A DNA stretch of 64,000 bases from Kribbella amoyensis (GTDB lineage: Bacteria; Actinomycetota; Actinomycetes; Propionibacteriales; Kribbellaceae), in assembly GCF_007828865.1 (NCBI RefSeq), contig NZ_VIVK01000001.1, positions 2,046,001-2,110,000 of the forward strand, written 5' to 3'. The notes under the pieces are model-generated. The model worked only from the letters and a program-made list of their open reading frames with translations, did not search any database and was not told the origin of the DNA. A program made the position numbers and the translations under genes. How positions within the stretch are numbered: position 1 is the stretch's first letter; each line of letters begins with the position of its first letter. Shown one piece after another: positions 1 through 7,990 of the stretch.

Positions 1-1134
1 GTGCCCGTACCGGTCGTTGACCTGCTTGAAGTGGTTCAGGTCCGAGAACAGCAGGACGCCGCGGCGCCCGCGCTGCCGGGACCGTTGCAGCGCGGCCTCG
101 AACCGGTGCTGCAGCAGCCGCCGGTTCGCCAGGCCGGTCAGCGGATCGTGGGCCGCGTGATGCTGGAGCTCGCGCTCGGCGTCCTTGCGCGCGGTCACGT
201 CGTCGATCTGGATCAGCAGGATCCGTGGCTGGTCCTTGCCCTGCGCAACGATCACCGCGGTGCCACCGAGCCAGATGTCCTGGCCGTCGGCCCGCCGGAA
301 GGTCCGCTCGAACCGGTACGGCCCGGTCCCGGTGGCGAGCTCCTGCAGCTCCCGCCGGGTCCGGCCGGCGTCCCCGTCGGTCAGGTAGTCGAGCAACCGG
401 CTGCCGATCAGCCGATCGTGCGGGTATCCGGTGATCCGGCAGAACGCGTCGTTGACCCGCAGCACCCGGCCCGCCTCGGGGCCGTCGAACGCGAGCGTCG
501 CCATCCCGTTGCCGGCCCCTTCGAAGACCAGCCGGAAAGTGGTCTCGCTGGCCTCCAGCCGGACCTTCTCGGCCAGCAGCTGGTCGGTCAGCCGGGCCTT
601 GTCGATCGCCAGGCCGGCCTGGGTGGCGAAGATCTCCAGCAGCTCCCGGTGGATTGGGCCGGGCCGGCGCTGATCCTCGGGCAGGTCGACCGACAGCATC
701 CCGACCAGCTCCCCGTCCGGCGAGTGCAGCGGCGCGAACAACGCGTCCAGCGGATGCCAGGCACTCGGATCGGCCGACACCGGGACGTCCGGGACCCAGC
801 CGACGACCTCGCCCTCGGGCAGTCGCTCGTGCGGCACGAACCGGAGCCGGCCCCACTCGTCCGCGATCTTGAACTCGCCGTCGAAGATGTCCGCGGCGCT
901 GACCGTCCCGAGCAGCGCCTCCCGGGCCTCCGGGGAGCCGGCCACCGCGATCACCTCGAACTTGCCGTCCGGATGCCGCAGGTTGAGCACCGCGATGCCG
1001 AAGCCGAGTCCGGTCACGACCCCGTCGACGACAGCCTGCAAGGTCTCGGCCAGGCTCCGCCCAGCCCCCATCCGGGTGCTGACCTCGTACAGACGGCGCA
1101 CCGCGGTCAACCGCACCGTGGGCTCGTTCGGCAC
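1..1134 (-). CDS. Diguanylate cyclase with GAF and PAS domains (3' end outside window)
   Basis: Cytoplasmic sensor that would make cyclic di-GMP from two GTP. About 378 residues are visible. A GAF domain spans roughly residues 10-165. A PAS/PAC domain spans roughly 195-310 and includes the stretch RVNDAFCRITGYP. The GGDEF domain begins near residue 320 and is seen only to DLNHFKQVNDRYGH, its metal-binding first half. The GGDEF signature itself lies beyond base 1, so activity cannot be judged. The GTG at 1134 is chosen because GGAGAG sits six bases upstream; an in-frame GTG at 1149 lacks such a site. There is no signal peptide or membrane segment, so the input is probably an intracellular ligand. 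An EAL domain could follow outside the window. The gene is not part of the operon behind it: 189 non-coding bases separate them. Confidence 0.85.
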   Translation of the reverse strand, partial: MPNEPTVRLTAVRRLYEVSTRMGAGRSLAETLQAVVDGVVTGLGFGIAVLNLRHPDGKFEVIAVAGSPEAREALLGTVSAADIFDGEFKIADEWGRLRFVPHERLPEGEVVGWVPDVPVSADPSAWHPLDALFAPLHSPDGELVGMLSVDLPEDQRRPGPIHRELLEIFATQAGLAIDKARLTDQLLAEKVRLEASETTFRLVFEGAGNGMATLAFDGPEAGRVLRVNDAFCRITGYPHDRLIGSRLLDYLTDGDAGRTRRELQELATGTGPYRFERTFRRADGQDIWLGGTAVIVAQGKDQPRILLIQIDDVTARKDAERELQHHAAHDPLTGLANRRLLQHRFEAALQRSRQRGRRGVLLFSDLNHFKQVNDRYGH

Positions 1135-1323
1135 TGCTCTCTCCGTCACGGCGTCAGCGGCCTCACGGGACCCCGCCGTGGTGAGGGCCCCCTTCCAGAG
1201 TGACAGATCCAGCGCTCGGGACAGCGCCTTCCGCCCTGTCACCGCGGACCAGAAATGCCGGACGGGGGCCCGCGCTCGCGAACAGTGACGAGAACTGAGC
1301 CTATCTCACGGACAGTGAACGGA

Positions 1324-2082
1324 TCAGTACCGCAAGTCGGCCAGACTCTGGTAGCTCGTCCGGGCCGACTGCCACTGGTCGGTCGGGGCGTCGTGCTCCA
1401 CCAGCCACTGCTGGACCCCACCGCTCTCGGCCTCGGTGAACATCGTGGCGAAGTCGAGCCGACCGGTCCCGACGTCCGCCCACGACCCGTCCTCCGCCAT
1501 GTCCTTGACGTGCAGCGCGGGGAACCGGCCCGGGTGGTCGCGGAAGTAGTCGATCGGCTCCTTGCCGCCGTTCACCACCCAGTACAGGTCCAGCTCGAAG
1601 CCGAGCAGGTCGGGCTCGACCTCGTTCACCAGGATGTCGAACAGCACCTCGCCGTCGACCTCGGCGAAGTCGAACCCGTGGTTGTGGAAGAGCAGCTTCA
1701 GGCCAGCGTCCCGGGCGGCCCGGCCGGCCACCGTGAACGCGGCCGCCGCCTCCCGGAACCCGGCCGGGCTGCGCAGTTCCTTCGGCAACGAGGGCACCAC
1801 GACCCACTCACCACCGAGCGTCCGTACGTCGGCCAGCGCGCCCTCCCAGTCGTCGGTCAGCCGGCCGTACCCGACGTGTTCGAGCACGATCCGCAGGCCG
1901 GCGTCGTCGGCGAAGGTCCGGATCTCCTTCGCGGAATGACCGAACCGGCCGCTCACCCCCACGGTCCGGTAGCCGATGTCGGCCAGCCGGCGCAGGGTTC
2001 CTGGGTAGTCCTCGGCCAGGGCCTCGCGCATCGTGTAGAGGTGCATGCCGATTCCGTCGGCGGGAATGGTCCGGTCGCTCAT
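1324..2082 (-). CDS. Sugar phosphate isomerase/epimerase (TIM barrel), last gene of catabolic operon
   Basis: 252-residue protein of the AP-endonuclease-2-like TIM-barrel family, which isomerises or epimerises keto-sugars and cyclitols using a divalent metal. The expected metal and substrate landmarks are visible: LLFHNHGFDF (His and Glu/Asp side chains), LLGFELDLYW, and FPALHVKDM near the C-terminal third. The ATG at 2082 is preceded by GAAGGAG at a good distance; a longer reading to 2205 adds unrelated basic sequence and is rejected. The gene lies 56 bases after the related gene 2139-2954. Two paralogous barrels in one operon suggest successive steps or two substrates. Exact substrate unknown. 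Confidence 0.85.
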   Translation of the reverse strand: MSDRTIPADGIGMHLYTMREALAEDYPGTLRRLADIGYRTVGVSGRFGHSAKEIRTFADDAGLRIVLEHVGYGRLTDDWEGALADVRTLGGEWVVVPSLPKELRSPAGFREAAAAFTVAGRAARDAGLKLLFHNHGFDFAEVDGEVLFDILVNEVEPDLLGFELDLYWVVNGGKEPIDYFRDHPGRFPALHVKDMAEDGSWADVGTGRLDFATMFTEAESGGVQQWLVEHDAPTDQWQSARTSYQSLADLRY

Positions 2083-2138
2083 CGCTCGGGGTTCTCCTTC
2101 GGCTGGTGATTCAGGGGCTTCAGGCAAACTTCTTTGCG

Positions 2139-2954
2139 TCAGGCAACGTGCTCGGTGTAGCGCTGGTAGGCCAGGTCGAAGACCTCCTGACCCGGCGCGT
2201 CCCACAACTGCTGGTTGAAGATCTCCACCTCGACCGGGCCGTCGTACCCGGCCGCGTCACAGGCCTCGCGCAACCGGCGCAGCTCGATCGCGCCGTCGCC
2301 CATCATCCCGCGGCCGAGCAGGTTGTCGGCCGGCAGCGGGACGATCCAGTCGCTGACCTGGTACGAGCAGATCCGGTCACCGGCTCGCGCGATCTGCCGG
2401 TACACGTCCGCGTCCCACCACAGGTGGTACGCGTCGACGATCACGCCGACCTGGTCGGCCGGGAACTGCTCGGCGAGGTCGAGCGCTCCGCCGAGCGACG
2501 ACACCACGCAGCGGTCCGAGCAGAACATCGGGTGCAGCGGCTCGACCGCGAGCCGGACGCCGCGCTCCCCGGCGTACGGCGCGAGCTCGGCCAGGCCGTC
2601 GGTGACCATCGCGCGGGCGCCGTCGACGTCCCGCGAACCGGCCGGCAGGCCGCCGCTGACGAGCACCAGGACGTCGGTCCCGAGGGTGGCCGCCTCGTCG
2701 ATCGCGCGGCGGTTGTCCTCGATCTTGGCCCGCCGCTCGGCGTCGTCGGTCGCGGTGAAGAACCCGCCGCGGCACAACGACGAGACGCGCAGCCCGGCGT
2801 CCGCGACCAGCTTGGCCGCGCGCTCCACGCCGTACTCCTGGACCGGTTCGCGCCACAGCCCGATCCAGTCCAGCTCGGCCTTGGCGCTGGCGGCGACGAC
2901 GTCCTCGAGCGGCCAGTACTTGGTGGTCGCCTGGTTCAGGCTGTAGCGGTTCAC
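2139..2954 (-). CDS. Sugar phosphate isomerase/epimerase (TIM barrel)
   Basis: 271-residue cytoplasmic TIM-barrel protein of the xylose-isomerase-like/AP-endonuclease-2 superfamily. Metal-ligand candidates are in LAVEPLHPMF (Glu), VGVIVDAYHLWWD (Asp, His) and PVEVEIFNQQLW (Glu). The start ATG overlaps the stop of the upstream DUF993 gene by four bases (ATGA), so the two are translationally coupled. It is more like an inosose or keto-sugar isomerase than an endonuclease, because it sits among sugar-oxidation genes. Its substrate is probably the product of the DUF993 protein or of the Gfo/Idh/MocA enzyme; this is inference from order only. Confidence 0.85.
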   Translation of the reverse strand: MNRYSLNQATTKYWPLEDVVAASAKAELDWIGLWREPVQEYGVERAAKLVADAGLRVSSLCRGGFFTATDDAERRAKIEDNRRAIDEAATLGTDVLVLVSGGLPAGSRDVDGARAMVTDGLAELAPYAGERGVRLAVEPLHPMFCSDRCVVSSLGGALDLAEQFPADQVGVIVDAYHLWWDADVYRQIARAGDRICSYQVSDWIVPLPADNLLGRGMMGDGAIELRRLREACDAAGYDGPVEVEIFNQQLWDAPGQEVFDLAYQRYTEHVA

Positions 2955-4108
2955 GCGTCGACCCCGCTGACGACCAGCAGTTGCCGGAACCGCTCGACCG
3001 CGAGATCCGGCCGGGTCAGCACGCCGGCCTGGTCGGCCAGCCGGAAGGTCTCGGCGAGGTGCGGCAGCGACCGCCCGGTCTGCAGCCCGCCGACCATGGT
3101 GAAGCCGGGCTGGTACCCGTTCAGCCAGGCCAGGAAGGCGATCCCGCTCTTGTAGTAGTACGTCGGCGCCGAGAAGATGTGCCGCGCCAACGGCACCGTC
3201 GGGGCGAACACCTCCTCGTACCGCGCGACGTCACCGTCGTCCAGCGCGTGCAGCGCGGCCGCGGCGGCCGGGGCGATCGCGGCGAAGATCCCGAGCAGGG
3301 CGTCGCTGTAGCGCTGCTCGTCCCCGCGGATCAGCTCCGGGTAGTTGAAGTCGTCACCGGTGTACAGCCGGACGCCCTCGGGCAGCCGGTTGCGCAGGGC
3401 AACCTCCTTGCCGGCGTCCAGCAGCGAGACCTTGATGCCGTCCACATTCGCCTGGTTCTCGGCGATCAGCTCGACCACCACGTCGGCCGCGGTGTCGAGC
3501 GAGTCGCTGCCCCAGTAGCCGGCCAGCGCCGGGTCGAACATCGAGCCGAGCCAGTGCAGGATCACCGGACGCGACGACTGCGCGAGCAGCCGGTCGTACA
3601 CCTTGCGGTAGTCGTCCGGGGAGGCCGCGGCCGCGCACAGGGCCCGGCTGGCCATCAGGATCGGTTGCGCGCCGACCTCCTCGGCCACGGCGAGCTGCTC
3701 CTCGTACGCGGCGATCACAGCGTCGAGCGGGTGCTGACCGGCCGGCAGCTGGTCCGTGCCGACGCCGACCGCGATGCGCTGGTCCGGTGCCTCGGCCGCC
3801 GACCGCCGGATCAGCTCCTGCGTCGCCGGCCAGTCCAGGCCCATCCCGCGCTGCGCGGTGTCCATCGCCTCGGCGACCGACAACCCGAGCGACCACAGGT
3901 GCCGGCGGAACTCGAGCGTGTGCTCCCAGTCGATCACGGCCGGCGCGCCCGGGGCGTTGTCCCCGAGCGGATCGGCGACCACGTGCGCCGCCGCGAAGGC
4001 GAGCCGGCCGCGGGCCGGCTCATAGGTGCCCTGGGCAACAGGTGTGCCGGTCAACCGGTACTCCGCCAGGCCGGCCGGCCCGGTCGGGAGTCGCAGCGAC
4101 AGCGTCAT
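2951..4108 (-). CDS. DUF993 family, dihydrodipicolinate-synthase-like aldolase superfamily protein
   Basis: 385-residue protein matching the DUF993 family, which shares the class I aldolase barrel of dihydrodipicolinate synthase. It contains VILHWLGSMFDP and GIKVSLLDAGKEVALR, the latter supplying a candidate Schiff-base lysine in VDGIKVS, plus LYTGDDFNYPELI and TYYYKSGIAFLAWLNG near the end. DUF993 proteins are usually found beside Gfo/Idh/MocA dehydrogenases and sugar isomerases, as here, and are thought to be carbohydrate lyases; no reaction is known to me. The start ATG at 4108 overlaps the preceding gene's stop (ATGA), and the 3' end overlaps the next start the same way. The longer frame to 4357 is antisense noise over the dehydrogenase. 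Confidence 0.8.
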   Translation of the reverse strand: MTLSLRLPTGPAGLAEYRLTGTPVAQGTYEPARGRLAFAAAHVVADPLGDNAPGAPAVIDWEHTLEFRRHLWSLGLSVAEAMDTAQRGMGLDWPATQELIRRSAAEAPDQRIAVGVGTDQLPAGQHPLDAVIAAYEEQLAVAEEVGAQPILMASRALCAAAASPDDYRKVYDRLLAQSSRPVILHWLGSMFDPALAGYWGSDSLDTAADVVVELIAENQANVDGIKVSLLDAGKEVALRNRLPEGVRLYTGDDFNYPELIRGDEQRYSDALLGIFAAIAPAAAAALHALDDGDVARYEEVFAPTVPLARHIFSAPTYYYKSGIAFLAWLNGYQPGFTMVGGLQTGRSLPHLAETFRLADQAGVLTRPDLAVERFRQLLVVSGVDA

Positions 4109-5268
4109 GCCTTCGCCTCGATGTCCAGCGCCGGAACCTCCAGCTTGCGGCCCTCGCGCCAGGACTGCAGCCCCAGCTCGGCGAGCTGCACACCCTTGGC
4201 GCCCTCGACGAAGTCCCAGGTGAACGGCGCGTCCTCGACGACGTGCCGCAGGAACATCTCCCACTGCACCTTGAAGCCGTTGTCGAACACCTCGTTGTCC
4301 GGCACCGACGCCCACTGGTCGCGGAACTTCTCGGTGGCCGGTAGGTCCGGGTTCCACACCGGCTTCGGCGTCGCGGACCGGTGCTGGGCCCGGCAGTTGC
4401 GCAGCCCGGCGACCGCGGACCCCTCGGTGCCGTCGACCTGGAACTCGACCAGCTCGTCGCGGAACACCCGGGTGGTCCAGGACGAGTTCATCTGCGCGAT
4501 GATCCCGCCCTCCAGCTCGAACACGCCGTACGCCGCGTCGTCCGCGGTCGCGGTGTACTCCTGGCCCTGCTCGTCGACCCGGGTCGGGATGTGGGTGGCG
4601 CCCTGGCAGTACACCGACTGCACCGGGCCGAAGATCTGGTCGAGCACGTACCGCCAGTGGCAGAACATGTCGACGATGATGCCGCCGCCCTCTTCCTGCT
4701 TGTAGTTCCAGGACGGGCGCTGCGCCTCCTGCCAGTCACCCTCGAAGACCCAGTAGCCGAACTCACCGCGGACCGACAGGATCTGGCCGAAGAACCCGCC
4801 GTCGACCAGCCGCTTCAGCTTGCGCAGACCGGGCAGCGACAGCTTGTCCTGGACGACACCGTTCTTCAGCCCGGAGTCGCGGACCAGCCGGGCCAGGTCG
4901 ACGGCGGCGTCGAGGCCCTCGGCGATGGGCTTCTCGCAGTAGATCGCCTTGCCGGCCTCGACCGCGGCGCGGACACCCTTCTCCCGGAGCTGGGTGAGCT
5001 GGGAGTCGAAGTAGATCTCCACGTCCGGTTCGGCGAGCGCCTCGGACAGGTCCGTGGTCCACCGGGTCAGGCCGTACTGCTCCGCGATCCGGCGCAGCTT
5101 CAGCTCGTTGCGGCCGACCAGGATCGGGTCCGGGATGATCCTCGAACCGTCCGCGGCGGTCAGCCCACCTTGTTCGCGGATCGCCACGATGGACCGCTCC
5201 AGGTGCTGGCGCAGGCCCATCCGGCCGGTGACGCCGTTCATCACGATGCCGACGCGTCGATCGTTCAC
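4105..5268 (-). CDS. Gfo/Idh/MocA family NAD(P)-dependent oxidoreductase
   Basis: 387-residue sugar or cyclitol dehydrogenase. The N-terminal Rossmann domain begins RVGIVMNGVTGRMG, which departs from the usual GxGxxG and resembles the dihydrodipicolinate-reductase variant. The catalytic dinucleotide-side motif is present as IYCEKPIAEGLDAAV, with the family's EKP lysine. The C-terminal alpha/beta domain follows (VRGEFGYWVFEGDWQ, then GGIIVDMFCHW with the usual substrate-pocket Asp and His region). The GTG at 5268 is chosen because GAGAGAGG lies just upstream; it begins five bases after the cupin stop. A longer start at 5397 lies inside the cupin gene. Probably oxidises the pathway's entry sugar. 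Confidence 0.88.
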   Translation of the reverse strand: MNDRRVGIVMNGVTGRMGLRQHLERSIVAIREQGGLTAADGSRIIPDPILVGRNELKLRRIAEQYGLTRWTTDLSEALAEPDVEIYFDSQLTQLREKGVRAAVEAGKAIYCEKPIAEGLDAAVDLARLVRDSGLKNGVVQDKLSLPGLRKLKRLVDGGFFGQILSVRGEFGYWVFEGDWQEAQRPSWNYKQEEGGGIIVDMFCHWRYVLDQIFGPVQSVYCQGATHIPTRVDEQGQEYTATADDAAYGVFELEGGIIAQMNSSWTTRVFRDELVEFQVDGTEGSAVAGLRNCRAQHRSATPKPVWNPDLPATEKFRDQWASVPDNEVFDNGFKVQWEMFLRHVVEDAPFTWDFVEGAKGVQLAELGLQSWREGRKLEVPALDIEAKA

Positions 5269-5273
5269 TGTCG

Positions 5274-6119
5274 CTACCTCTCTCGCGCAGTTGGTGCGCT
5301 GGGTTCTGGTGTCGGGGCGGTGGTTCTTACGCCGTGCGCCCCGGGGGACGCGGTCAAGGCGGTGGAGTGCAGGTCGTAGACGTCGAGATGGCCGCACATC
5401 CCGTGCCGGCCGGTCTCGGTGGGTTCGACGAGCCGGTGCACCTCGGCACCGGCGAGATGCGGGCCCGCGCCGGACTCGAGCGCGTCGAGGACGCGCCCGG
5501 TCTCGTCGGCCTGCCGCCGGGCACCCTGCTCCCAGCGGCGCCGCCAGTCGGCGAGCTGCGGCCGGACGATCCGGATCGCCGCCTGGTAGAACTCGTCCAG
5601 CGCGGCCGGCCCGTCCTGCTCGTACTCCTCCCGTAGCGCCCCGTACCCAGCCAGGGCCAGGTCGCGGCGGCGCATCGCGGCCGCGGTACGGTCCTCGCCC
5701 TCGCCGGTGAGGGCGGTCGCGGCCAGGTAGGTCTCGCGGTCGGTCAGGTGCTCGGGCGGCAGGGTCAGGACGGCGTCACCGGCTTCGGGGAGGCCGGAGT
5801 TCGCCATCAGGGTGAAGATCCGCAGGCCGCCGTCGTTGACCAGCCGGTGGATCGTGCCGGGGTCGAACCAGACGAGGGTCCCGGCCCGCAACGGCGTCTC
5901 GGTGTACCCGGTGGCGTTGAGCGTCTGGACCGAGCCGGTGCCGTCGACCACGTAGTACCCCTCGCGGCAGGCGAGGTGGAGGTGCGGGGTGCCGCCGACC
6001 AGGCCGTCCGGCGCCTCGAGGTCGTACACGGTCAGCAACGACACCCCGATCCCCCCGGGTAGCGCTGCCGCGGAGCCCGGCGTCTCGGCCGCAGCCGGTG
6101 CACCGTCGAGCTCACACAT
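5274..6119 (-). CDS. Cupin-domain protein, first gene of the catabolic operon
   Basis: 281-residue protein with a cupin core at about residues 40-135: GTPHLHLACREGYYVVDG (metal-binding His and Glu set of cupin motif 1) and LVWFDPGTIHRLVNDGG (motif 2 with His). A long helical segment rich in Arg and Glu follows, and the end has HGMCGHLDVYDLHS, possibly a second metal site. Likely a sugar-binding or isomerising cupin in the cytoplasm. The ATG at 6119 is preceded by AGGAGG at ideal spacing, while the longer reading to 6203 crosses the promoter. It is the promoter-proximal gene of 1324-6119; the promoter and operators lie at 6142-6226. Confidence 0.8.
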   Translation of the reverse strand: MCELDGAPAAAETPGSAAALPGGIGVSLLTVYDLEAPDGLVGGTPHLHLACREGYYVVDGTGSVQTLNATGYTETPLRAGTLVWFDPGTIHRLVNDGGLRIFTLMANSGLPEAGDAVLTLPPEHLTDRETYLAATALTGEGEDRTAAAMRRRDLALAGYGALREEYEQDGPAALDEFYQAAIRIVRPQLADWRRRWEQGARRQADETGRVLDALESGAGPHLAGAEVHRLVEPTETGRHGMCGHLDVYDLHSTALTASPGAHGVRTTAPTPEPSAPTARER

Positions 6120-6141
6120 CCACGCCTCCTGGTCCGCTCCG

Positions 6142-6161
6142 CTTGGAAAGGGCTTTCCAAG
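6142..6161. promoter_or_regulatory. LacI-type operator just downstream of the operon's transcription start
   Basis: CTTGGAAAGGGCTTTCCAAG is a perfect nine-base inverted repeat around two central bases. It differs from the classical LacI/GalR-family site TGGAAAGCGCTTTCCA only at the centre. It lies right after the predicted transcription start, where a bound repressor would block elongation. The regulator is not adjacent; the LacI gene at 19611 is one candidate. Confidence 0.7.
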
Positions 6162-6167
6162 GCTTGT

Positions 6168-6203
6168 GAGCGCAACCTTAGGTGGGCTATCACGGCGAGT
6201 CAA
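6168..6203 (-). promoter_or_regulatory. Promoter of the catabolic operon (TTGACT-17-TAAGGT)
   Basis: On the minus strand TTGACT (6203-6198) and TAAGGT (6180-6175) are separated by exactly 17 bases, a close match to a housekeeping sigma promoter. The start of transcription would fall near 6168, about 48 bases before the cupin ATG. Confidence 0.7.
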
Positions 6204-6209
6204 CCTGTG

Positions 6210-6226
6210 GTGGAAAGCGATTGCTC
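6210..6226. promoter_or_regulatory. Second, imperfect LacI-type half-operator
   Basis: GTGGAAAGCGATTGCTC keeps one good half (GGAAAGC) of the 6142-6161 operator and a degenerate second half. It sits just upstream of the -35 box, so two repressor dimers could bridge the promoter. It could also serve the divergent ThrE-type gene. Confidence 0.4.
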
Positions 6227-6370
6227 AAACCGCTGACCGGATCCGGACCGGTCCCGCTCCGGTCCCGCCGCCGGACCGGCCGGGCCGTGATTTCGGACGC
6301 GGCGAGCGGGTACGGCGTACGAGGGGTGACGCTGGATGGCTTAGCGTCGGGGACGAACGGAAGGAGCACG

Positions 6371-7957
6371 GTGGCCGAGGGCGGTGGACCGGTGGAGGAA
6401 CAGGTGGCACCCGGGCGGAGGCTGGGCCGGGTTCGCGACGAGGTCCGGGGAGTGCAGGACGAGACCCGGGCCTTGCGGGACGAGACGCAGGCCCCGCCGG
6501 ACGGGCAGCTCGAGCTCGATGCCGAGGTCCTGAGCGAGCAGGTCGCGATCGTCGAACACGCGGCGGCCCAGGTCGAGCAGGCGGCCCAGGACGAGCAGGA
6601 CGCCAGGGACGAGCAACGGGACGTCTACCGAACCCTCGACCTCGCCATGCGCATCGGTGAAGTCATGCTCTCCAGCGGCGCCGGTACAGCGGACGCCACC
6701 GCGACCGTACTGGCCGTGGCCGCGGCCGGTGGGCTCCGCGGCTGCGAGGTCGACATCACCAACACCTCGATCACCATCTCGTACCAGGCCGCGCCCGACG
6801 TCGCCCCGGAGACGCACCTGCGGATCGTCCGGTACCGCGGCCAGGACTTCTCGCGGCTCACCGACGTCGACCGGTTGGTCCGCCGGTTCGCCCGCGGTGA
6901 CGTGAGCCGGGACGAGGCGGGCCGCGAGCTGAACCGGCTGGTCTCGGCCGGTCCGCCCTTCCCGCGCTGGAGCTCGGTGCTCGCGTGGGGCGTGATGGCC
7001 GGCGGCGCGACGTTGCTGCTCGGCGGTGGCTGGCTGATCACGCTGGTCGCCTTCCTCACCGCGATCGCGATCGAGACCGGCAACCGGTGGTTCTCCCGGC
7101 AGCGGCTGCCCGCCTTCTACCAGCAGGTGGCCGGTGCCTTCGTCGCGACCGCGGTCGCCCTGATCCTGTACGCCGTGCACGCGCCGGTGAAACCGTCCCT
7201 GGTCGTTGCCGCTGGCATCATCCTGCTGCTGGCCGGGATCGCCCTCACCGGTGCGGTCCAGGACGCGCTCACCGGGTACTACGTGACCTCGTCCGCGCGG
7301 TTGCTGGAAGCGATGCTGCTGACCGGCGGGATCATCGCCGGCGTCAGTATGGGGCTCGCGATCGGGCTGAAGCTGGGGCTGCCGCTCAGCCTGGACGTGC
7401 AGACGATCCAGCTCGCGAATCTGCCGATCATGGTCGGATCCGGCGCCCTGATGGCGGTCGCGTTCGCGTTCGCGTCGTACGCGCCGCTGCGGTCCCTGCT
7501 GCCGGTCGCCCTGGTCGGGGCGGCCGGATCCGCCGTGTTCACGCTGATGAGCCGGGCCGACTTCGGTCCGGCCTGGTCGACCGCGAGCGCGGCGTTCGTC
7601 GTCGGTCTCGGCGGCTACTCACTCGGCCGCCGGGCCGGGGTCCCGCCGCTGGTCGTGGTGGTGTCCGGGACGGTGCCGCTGCTGCCCGGGCTGACGATCT
7701 ACAAGGGCCTGTTCGAGTTGATGAGCCAGAGCAACCTGGTCGGCATCGTCAGCCTCGCGACCGCCCTCGCGATCGGCGTCGCCATCGCCTCGGGCGTGAT
7801 CCTCGGCGAGTACGTCGCGCAGCCGATCCGCCGCGAGGCCCGCCGGCTGGAGGACCGCCTGGCCGGTCCGCGGCTGGTCGGGCCACGGCGCCCGGTCCGG
7901 CCGAGGACACCGCGTCCCCGCCGGACCCGCCGCTCCCGGCGGTCGAACTCGTCCTGA
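6371..7957 (+). CDS. ThrE-family threonine/serine exporter-like membrane protein
   Basis: 528-residue integral membrane protein of the ThrE family, which exports threonine and serine by proton motive force. Residues 1-85 form a charged Gln/Glu/Asp-rich cytoplasmic helix. The ThrE domain follows (LAMRIGEVMLSSGAGTAD, then CEVDITNTSITISY), and about ten hydrophobic segments begin near residue 205 (SVLAWGVMAGGATLLLGGGW). The second half (YSLGRRAGVPPLVVVVSG, PLLPGLTIYKGL) is the ThrE_2-type domain, so both halves occur in one chain. The tail is strongly basic. The GTG at 6371 has GGAAGGAG four bases before it; the reading back to 6182 would start inside the operator region. A TAGCGT -10-like box lies just upstream. 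Confidence 0.8.
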   Translation: MAEGGGPVEEQVAPGRRLGRVRDEVRGVQDETRALRDETQAPPDGQLELDAEVLSEQVAIVEHAAAQVEQAAQDEQDARDEQRDVYRTLDLAMRIGEVMLSSGAGTADATATVLAVAAAGGLRGCEVDITNTSITISYQAAPDVAPETHLRIVRYRGQDFSRLTDVDRLVRRFARGDVSRDEAGRELNRLVSAGPPFPRWSSVLAWGVMAGGATLLLGGGWLITLVAFLTAIAIETGNRWFSRQRLPAFYQQVAGAFVATAVALILYAVHAPVKPSLVVAAGIILLLAGIALTGAVQDALTGYYVTSSARLLEAMLLTGGIIAGVSMGLAIGLKLGLPLSLDVQTIQLANLPIMVGSGALMAVAFAFASYAPLRSLLPVALVGAAGSAVFTLMSRADFGPAWSTASAAFVVGLGGYSLGRRAGVPPLVVVVSGTVPLLPGLTIYKGLFELMSQSNLVGIVSLATALAIGVAIASGVILGEYVAQPIRREARRLEDRLAGPRLVGPRRPVRPRTPRPRRTRRSRRSNSS

Positions 7958-7990
7958 GCCCGACCGCCTCCTGAGTTCGACGACCCGGCG

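Noticed and set aside
4381-5379. 332-codon plus-strand frame opposite the Gfo/Idh/MocA gene
   Set aside because: Codon-bias shadow without a domain; the minus frame contains the EKP motif and dehydrogenase fold.
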